This document shows, piece by piece, positions 59,149 through 64,000 of a stretch of DNA of 64,000 bases (position 1 is the first letter of the stretch; the number at the start of each line of letters is the position of its first letter). A program made the translations under genes and the position numbers. Below the pieces are notes generated by a model. It did not search any database and was not told the origin of the DNA. It saw nothing but the letters and a program-made list of their open reading frames with translations. The stretch comes from Elstera sp043721315 (GTDB lineage Bacteria; Pseudomonadota; Alphaproteobacteria; Elsterales; Elsteraceae): NCBI GenBank assembly GCA_043721315.1, contig JAYSQZ010000019.1:62001-126000 (forward strand), given 5' to 3'.

Positions 59149-60827
59149 TAGCGCGCCAGTGGTTTATACTTAATCCGGTGCGGCTGGTCGGCATCTGTCC
59201 CTAGGCGGCGTTTGCGGTCGGCTTCATAGTCTTGGTAATTGCCCTCGAACCACACCACTTGGCTATCGCCCTCGAAGGCCAGAATGTGCGTGGCGATGCG
59301 ATCCAGGAACCAGCGATCATGGGTGATAACCACGGCGCAGCCGGCATAGTCCAGCATGGCTTCTTCAAGTGCGCGTAGGGTATCCACATCGAGATCGTTG
59401 GTTGGCTCATCGAGCAGCAGCACATTCGCGCCGGTTTTCAGCATTTTGGCGAGATGGACGCGGTTGCGCTCCCCGCCCGACAGCATCCCGACTTTCTTCT
59501 GCTGATCCGCGCCCCGGAAGTTGAACAGGGCACAGTAGGCGCGCGATGGCATCTTGCGGCGGCCCAGATCTATTTCATCATGCCCGCCGGAAACTTCTTC
59601 CCAAACCGTCTTGTTCGGGTCGAGCGCATCGCGCGACTGATCGACGTACCCGAGCACTACCGTTTCGCCGACGCGGAAAGTGCCGCTATCGGGCTTTTCC
59701 TGCCCTGTAATCATGCGGAACAGCGTGGTTTTCCCCGCGCCGTTCGGCCCAATCACCCCGACGATACCGCCGGGGGGCAGGCGGAAGGAAACATCATCAA
59801 CCAACAAACGGTCGCCAAACCCCTTGGTGAGATTCTCCGCCTCAATCACAATACCACCCAAGCGCGGGCCGGGCGGTAGCACGATTTGCGCTGAATCTGG
59901 GGCCTTTTCCTTCGACTGATTGACCATCTCTTCGTAAGAGGCAAGCCGCGCTTTGGATTTCGCCTGCCGGGCTTTGGGGCTTTGGGAGACCCACTCAAGC
60001 TCTCGGTCCAGCGTCTTCTTTTGGGCCTCTTCCTGCTTGCCTTCGAGTTCCAGGCGCTTTTGCTTATCGCGCATCCAGCCCGTGTAATTCCCCTCGAACG
60101 GGTAGCATTGACCGCGCTCGACTTCCAAAATCCATTCCGCCACTTCATCGAGGAAGTAGCGATCATGGGTCACGGCCACAACGGTGCCTTTATAATCGTG
60201 CAAGAACCGCTCTAGCCACGCAACCGACTCGGCATCCAAATGGTTGGTCGGTTCGTCGAGCAGCAGCATGTCCGGCTTTTCCAGCAGCAGACGGCAGAGC
60301 GCGACACGGCGGCGCTCGCCCCCTGAGAGCTTGGTCACATCGGCATCGCGCGGCGGGCAGCGCAGGGCATCCATGGCGATATCGACCGTGCGGTCGAGAT
60401 CCCAGCCATCCATAACATCAATCTGCTCTTGCAACTCGGCCTGTTCGGTAATCAGCGCGTTCATCTCATCGTCCGACAGCTCCTCCCCGAAACGGGCGGA
60501 GACGGCCTCGAAGCGGTCAAGGATTGATTTGATTTCCTTCACGCCGTCCATAACATTGCCGAACACGTCTTTGGTGGGGTCCAGGTGCGGTTCTTGCGAT
60601 AGATAGCCAACTTTGGCACCGTCGGCAGCCCAGGCTTCCCCACCGAATTCCTTATCGTACCCGGCCATAATTTTCATCAGGGTCGATTTACCCGCACCGT
60701 TCGGGCCGATAACACCGATCTTCGCGCCAGGCAGGAAGCTAAGCCATACGTCCTTCAGCACCGTTTTGCCGCCGGGATAGGCTTTCGACAGTCCCTTCAT
60801 CACGTAAACATACTGATAAGAGGCCAT
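59148..60827 (-). CDS. ettA: Energy-dependent translational throttle protein EttA (ABC-F)
   Basis: 559 residues. Two ABC ATPase domains (Walker A GPNGAGKST and GPNGAGKTT; signatures LSGGERRRVALCRLLL and LSGGERNRVHLAKML; Walker B LLLDEPTNHLD and LLLDEPTNDLD) are joined by the P-site tRNA interaction linker DRELEWVSQSPKARQAKSKA. No membrane domain. EttA binds the ribosomal E site and gates entry into elongation by ATP level. It is convergent with the accessory segment and its downstream end is close to the duplicated terminator. Confidence 0.95.
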   Translation of the reverse strand: MASYQYVYVMKGLSKAYPGGKTVLKDVWLSFLPGAKIGVIGPNGAGKSTLMKIMAGYDKEFGGEAWAADGAKVGYLSQEPHLDPTKDVFGNVMDGVKEIKSILDRFEAVSARFGEELSDDEMNALITEQAELQEQIDVMDGWDLDRTVDIAMDALRCPPRDADVTKLSGGERRRVALCRLLLEKPDMLLLDEPTNHLDAESVAWLERFLHDYKGTVVAVTHDRYFLDEVAEWILEVERGQCYPFEGNYTGWMRDKQKRLELEGKQEEAQKKTLDRELEWVSQSPKARQAKSKARLASYEEMVNQSKEKAPDSAQIVLPPGPRLGGIVIEAENLTKGFGDRLLVDDVSFRLPPGGIVGVIGPNGAGKTTLFRMITGQEKPDSGTFRVGETVVLGYVDQSRDALDPNKTVWEEVSGGHDEIDLGRRKMPSRAYCALFNFRGADQQKKVGMLSGGERNRVHLAKMLKTGANVLLLDEPTNDLDVDTLRALEEAMLDYAGCAVVITHDRWFLDRIATHILAFEGDSQVVWFEGNYQDYEADRKRRLGTDADQPHRIKYKPLAR

Positions 60828-60915
60828 CTTGCCCCACTCCCTTCACATCATCTAAAAACGCTCCGCCTTGTGCCACAGTGGGCGTTTTGAAACAATCTCG
60901 ATCATTGCGGCGCGA

Positions 60916-62574
60916 TCATGTGTCGGCGGGGGGCGGTGTCGTCAAAGCCGAGCCAACGGGGTGCGTTACCCGCATGAGGTTGCGATTATGGGTTTCGCTC
61001 AAGAACAACATGCCGATCACCGCCGACGCCGTGGCAACGACGATGGGATACCAAAGGCCGGCGTAAATATCCCCCGTCTCCAACACCATGGCGAAGGCGA
61101 TCACCGGCAGCATCCCCCCGAACCAGCCATTGCCCAGGTGATAGGGTAACGAGAGGGAGGTAAAGCGCACGCGCGTTGGAAAAAGCTCGACCAGAAAGGC
61201 GGCAATCGGTCCATAAACCATCGCAACGAAGATCATCAGCAGCGTCAGCAAGGCAATCGCGACGGGATGATTGATTTGCGCCGGGTCCGCCCGCTCGGGG
61301 TAGCCTGCGGCCCGCAAGGCTTCGGTTAGCCCCGTCAGCGTTTCATCGAGCGGCAGCGTCACGCTATTGATTTTTAGCGTCAGCGACTCGCCCGGCACAG
61401 CAGTCCAGCTATAGGGGATGCCGCCCTTGGCCAGTTGCGCGCGGGCAAGGTCGCACCGCGTCGTCTCCTTATGCCAAAGCAGACCGGAGCAGCCATCGCC
61501 GCTAATTTCAATCGGGGCCGTCTGCATTGCCCGCACGAGGGCCGGGTTGGTCGCCAGTGTCAGGCCCTTGAACACCGGAATGAAACTGAATGCCGCCAGC
61601 AGGCAGCCTGCAATCATAATCGGCTTCCGGCCAATAATATCAGAGAGATAACCGAACAGCACCACGAAGGGCGTGCCCAACAGCAGCCCCGCCGCCACCA
61701 GCATCGTCGCGGTATCGTGCGGCAGTTTTAGGGTGCTTTGCAGAAAGAACAACACGTAGAACTGCCCGGCGTACCAAATCACTGCCTGCCCCGCCGTCGC
61801 CCCAAACAAGGCCAGCAGCATCCAGCGCAGATTGCGCCAGCGTAAGAGCGCATCGCTAATCGGCTGCTTCGAGGTTTGGCCGCGTGCCTTAAGGTCCATA
61901 AACAAGGGTGATTCATGCAGGCGAACCCGAATATAGACCGACAGCGCCAGCAGCACGATGGAGGCAATAAACGGCAGCCGCCAACCCCACTCCAAAAACT
62001 CCTCAGGCGACAGCACAGTGCGGCAGAGCAGCACCACCAGCAACGATATGCAAAAACCCAAAGTCGCCGTTGTCTGAATCCAACTTGTGTGAAAGCCGCG
62101 CCGATTGGGCGGGGCGTGCTCGGCCACGAAAATAGCCGCGCCACCATACTCCCCGCCAAGCGCCAAGCCTTGAGCCAACCGCAGCAGGATCAGCAAAATC
62201 GGCGCGGCAATGCCGATCTGCTCATAGGTCGGCAGCAACCCCACCAGGGCTGTGGAGGTGCCCATCACGAGAATGGTTAGCAGAAACGCATATTTCCGCC
62301 CGATATAATCGCCAAGCCAGCCGAAGACCAGCGCGCCGAAGGGTCGCACGGCAAAGCCCGCGCCAAAGGCGGCAAGGCTGGCGAAAAAGGCGAAATTCTC
62401 GTCGATGGGCGGAAAAAATACGTGGCCGAGCACGGTTGCCAGCGCGCCATACACATAAAAATCATACCACTCGAACATTGCGCCCAACGACGCGCCACCG
62501 ATAATGCGGAACGAGTTATAGCGGCTTTTGCCGGTCCCGCGCGGCGGCGGGGCTGCTATTTCTCCAGGTGTCAA
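60916..62574 (-). CDS. MFS transporter, metabolite:H+ symporter (MHS) family
   Basis: 552 residues, 12 TM helices. SLGAMFEWYDFYVYGALA in TM1, RPFGALVFGWLGDYIGRKYA between helices 2 and 3, GLALGGEYGGAAIFVAEHAP in helix 5, and GYLSDIIGRKPIMIAG in the second half are MHS hallmarks. A ~95-residue periplasmic insertion (about 365-460) between helices 9 and 10 carries two Cys (CSGLLWHKETTRC), as in a known long MHS subgroup. Dicarboxylate, betaine or sulfur-compound transport are options; neighbours do not decide. Confidence 0.88.
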   Translation of the reverse strand: MTPGEIAAPPPRGTGKSRYNSFRIIGGASLGAMFEWYDFYVYGALATVLGHVFFPPIDENFAFFASLAAFGAGFAVRPFGALVFGWLGDYIGRKYAFLLTILVMGTSTALVGLLPTYEQIGIAAPILLILLRLAQGLALGGEYGGAAIFVAEHAPPNRRGFHTSWIQTTATLGFCISLLVVLLCRTVLSPEEFLEWGWRLPFIASIVLLALSVYIRVRLHESPLFMDLKARGQTSKQPISDALLRWRNLRWMLLALFGATAGQAVIWYAGQFYVLFFLQSTLKLPHDTATMLVAAGLLLGTPFVVLFGYLSDIIGRKPIMIAGCLLAAFSFIPVFKGLTLATNPALVRAMQTAPIEISGDGCSGLLWHKETTRCDLARAQLAKGGIPYSWTAVPGESLTLKINSVTLPLDETLTGLTEALRAAGYPERADPAQINHPVAIALLTLLMIFVAMVYGPIAAFLVELFPTRVRFTSLSLPYHLGNGWFGGMLPVIAFAMVLETGDIYAGLWYPIVVATASAVIGMLFLSETHNRNLMRVTHPVGSALTTPPPADT

Positions 62575-62680
62575 ACAGCCCCCCTGTCACCGCTCTTATG
62601 GCGATGTTACGCGGATTATCCACTCAGCCTATGTTAAAGGTTTTCGAGCCGCTGTAAATCATCCGTGCATCGGGGGAGGC

Positions 62681-63418
62681 TCACCAAACCGGATCGGACA
62701 GGCCCGCAAAGGCGTTTTTCAGCGAACTCGACCATTGCTGCCGAATAATGCTGAAATAAGGATCGGTCTCGTCGATGCTTCGGTGCATTTCAAGGCGCAG
62801 CGCATCGGTGCGGTACAGGACCAAATCCAGCGGTAGGCCAACCGAGAGATTGGAGCGCAGGGTTGAGTCCATCGAAATCAGCCCGAGCTTGATCGCTTGA
62901 GTCAGCGCCAGATCGTACATCAACGCCCGGTCCAGAATAGGCTTGCCGTATTTGGTTTCGCCAATCTGGAAATAGGGGGTTTCAGCCGTGGCTTCGATGA
63001 AGTTGCCTGCTGAATAGATGAGAAAGAGGCGCGGCGCCTCCCCCGCAATCTGCCCGCCGAGCAGGCAGGAAATACTAAAACCGGTGCCATCTTTGGCCTC
63101 CAGCCGCGCCCCATCAATGCGGTGAACCGTGCGGATCGCCGCGCCCACCAACTGCGCTGCCTCGAACAAATTACGGACGGTCTTCATCGTGCGCGGCTGG
63201 TCTTGCCCCGGCAGCACCAGACCATTGTTCACGTAATGCACCACCGATTGACTGATGGCGAGATTGCCGGAGGTCGCCATGAGGATCGTGCGATCCCCCG
63301 GCACGTCCCACACGCGCATTTTTCGGAAGGTGGAAATCTGATCAATCCCCGCGTTGGTGCGCGAGTCCGACAGCATCACTAGCCCCTCCCGCAGGAGCAT
63401 TCCGAGACAATAGGTCAT
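62681..63418 (-). CDS. Anbu proteasome-like peptidase
   Basis: 245 residues. The N-terminal nucleophile is Thr2 in MTYCLGML, with D18/R20 in SDSRTNAGIDQIS and K33 in TFRKMRVWD, the Ntn-hydrolase set of bacterial Anbu (ancestral beta subunit). LMATSGNLAISQSVVHYVNN and GLPLDLVLYRTDAL also fit. Anbu forms spiral or ring oligomers; substrates are not known. It lies 17 bp from a transglutaminase gene, the usual Anbu neighbourhood (with an alpha-E protein and a circularly permuted ATP-grasp ligase, not visible here). This suggests peptide or isopeptide turnover. Confidence 0.92.
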   Translation of the reverse strand: MTYCLGMLLREGLVMLSDSRTNAGIDQISTFRKMRVWDVPGDRTILMATSGNLAISQSVVHYVNNGLVLPGQDQPRTMKTVRNLFEAAQLVGAAIRTVHRIDGARLEAKDGTGFSISCLLGGQIAGEAPRLFLIYSAGNFIEATAETPYFQIGETKYGKPILDRALMYDLALTQAIKLGLISMDSTLRSNLSVGLPLDLVLYRTDALRLEMHRSIDETDPYFSIIRQQWSSSLKNAFAGLSDPVW

Positions 63419-63435
63419 TGTTTTTTCTGAGTTTG

Positions 63436-64000
63436 TTACTGTTGCGTCGCAGTATAGGGATCATAGGGCCTGCGTTCCAGCGGAGAGACGGAAACATTCA
63501 CCGCCAAGGTCTCGCCACCCCCGCCACCGCGCACGCCGCGCACAGGGCAGCCGTCGGTATAATCAATCCCCATTGCGACCCGCACGTAAGCGGCTGTGGG
63601 ACAAATGCCGTTCGACGCATCGAACCCAACCCAACCCAAGTTAGGCACATAGGCTTCCGCCCAAGCGTGCCCCACGTCCTGCGGCCCGGAAATTGGCCCC
63701 GAGAGCAAATAGCCGCTCACATACCGCGCCGGAATGCCATTGGCGCGCGCCACCGTAATGAAGAGATGGGCGTGGTCCTGGCACACGCCCGCGCCTAGGG
63801 CCAGCGCCTCCGCCGCAGTGGTGCCCACTGCCGTTACACCCGTTTTATAGGGCAGCTTATCGACAATCACCCGCAGCAGTTCGTGCAGAAAATCCAGCCG
63901 CTGCGCCGGGCGGTGCCGGGTAACATCGCGAATGAACGCCCGCAACTGCTGGCCCTGAACCCCCGTGCCAAGGCCCGTCAGCGGCCCTTCCCGCAGCCAA
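63436..64000 (-). CDS. Transglutaminase-like protein, partial (N-terminus outside window)
   Basis: The visible 187 residues are the C-terminal part. The catalytic Cys is in GVCQDHAHLFITVARANGIP, the His in VGHAWAEAYVPNLGWVGFD and the Asp in FDASNG. The reading frame continues to the window edge with no plausible start; the TTG at 63945 is internal. It is next to Anbu, and belongs to the Anbu-associated transglutaminase group. It may cleave or form isopeptide bonds in a peptide-tagging or peptide-storage route. Confidence 0.9.
   Translation of the reverse strand, partial: WLREGPLTGLGTGVQGQQLRAFIRDVTRHRPAQRLDFLHELLRVIVDKLPYKTGVTAVGTTAAEALALGAGVCQDHAHLFITVARANGIPARYVSGYLLSGPISGPQDVGHAWAEAYVPNLGWVGFDASNGICPTAAYVRVAMGIDYTDGCPVRGVRGGGGGETLAVNVSVSPLERRPYDPYTATQQ

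Overview
This is a roughly 60-65% GC chromosomal segment from an alphaproteobacterium, most likely a Rhodospirillales-type lineage; this is inferred from gene content, as no rRNA is present. The pointers are a circularly permuted two-piece tmRNA gene, an alphaproteobacterial SspB, a RegB/RegA redox two-component pair, a short HprK beside RapZ and the EIIA(Man)-HPr-EI regulatory phosphotransferase chain, and a zwf-edd-glk-eda-hexR Entner-Doudoroff operon. Most of the window is housekeeping DNA with tightly packed operons.

Layout. 1-5200: end of an alpha/beta hydrolase, nudC, SRP RNA, an AT-rich two-gene module with a palindromic promoter, then dnaX-ybaB-recR. 5200-12000: MFS transporter, an Abi/HEPN defence-type gene, sspB, permuted ssrA, a GT87-like glycosyltransferase, a fumarase fragment, a chemoreceptor. 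12000-21600: sulfonate/nitrate-type ABC transporter, GST, glyoxalase II, EamA exporter, the hprK-rapZ-manX-ptsH-ptsI cluster and tRNA-Gln. 21650-31400: dnaA, rpsT, the regB-regA-mutM-(secreted protein)-echA run, an ElaA acetyltransferase, a HigBA-like toxin-antitoxin pair and the RNA helicase rhlE. 31700-38200: cobT, divergent cobS plus a phosphatase, a chain of hairpins, and a polar amino-acid ABC transporter. 38200-48500: asd, the Entner-Doudoroff operon with its HexR-type regulator and a visible HexR-like operator, serA and serC. 48800-55660: RND efflux pair and a second chemoreceptor. 55730-59070: an AT-rich accessory segment. 59150-64000: ettA, an MHS-family transporter, and an Anbu proteasome-like peptidase with a transglutaminase.

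The most unusual region is 55730-59070. It sits between an intact chemoreceptor gene and a decayed copy of the 3' end of a related chemoreceptor gene plus its terminator. It carries an XRE regulator with a perfect 16-bp palindrome, a 50-residue protein, a glycosidase-like TIM barrel fused to RTX and tandem RFYN/THFYT repeats, and a membrane-anchored gene broken by an in-frame amber codon. A second AT-rich module (1441-2160) has a 19-bp perfect palindrome between the -35 and -10 elements. A third (6488-7480) holds the Abi gene. These three low-GC patches are the candidates for transferred defence or interaction functions.

Working together: the phosphotransferase chain has no sugar permease in view and looks purely regulatory. 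Glucose-6-phosphate is handled by Zwf, Edd and Eda with Glk in one operon under HexR. RegBA is probably co-transcribed with mutM. All family calls are by recognition of motifs, not by database search.
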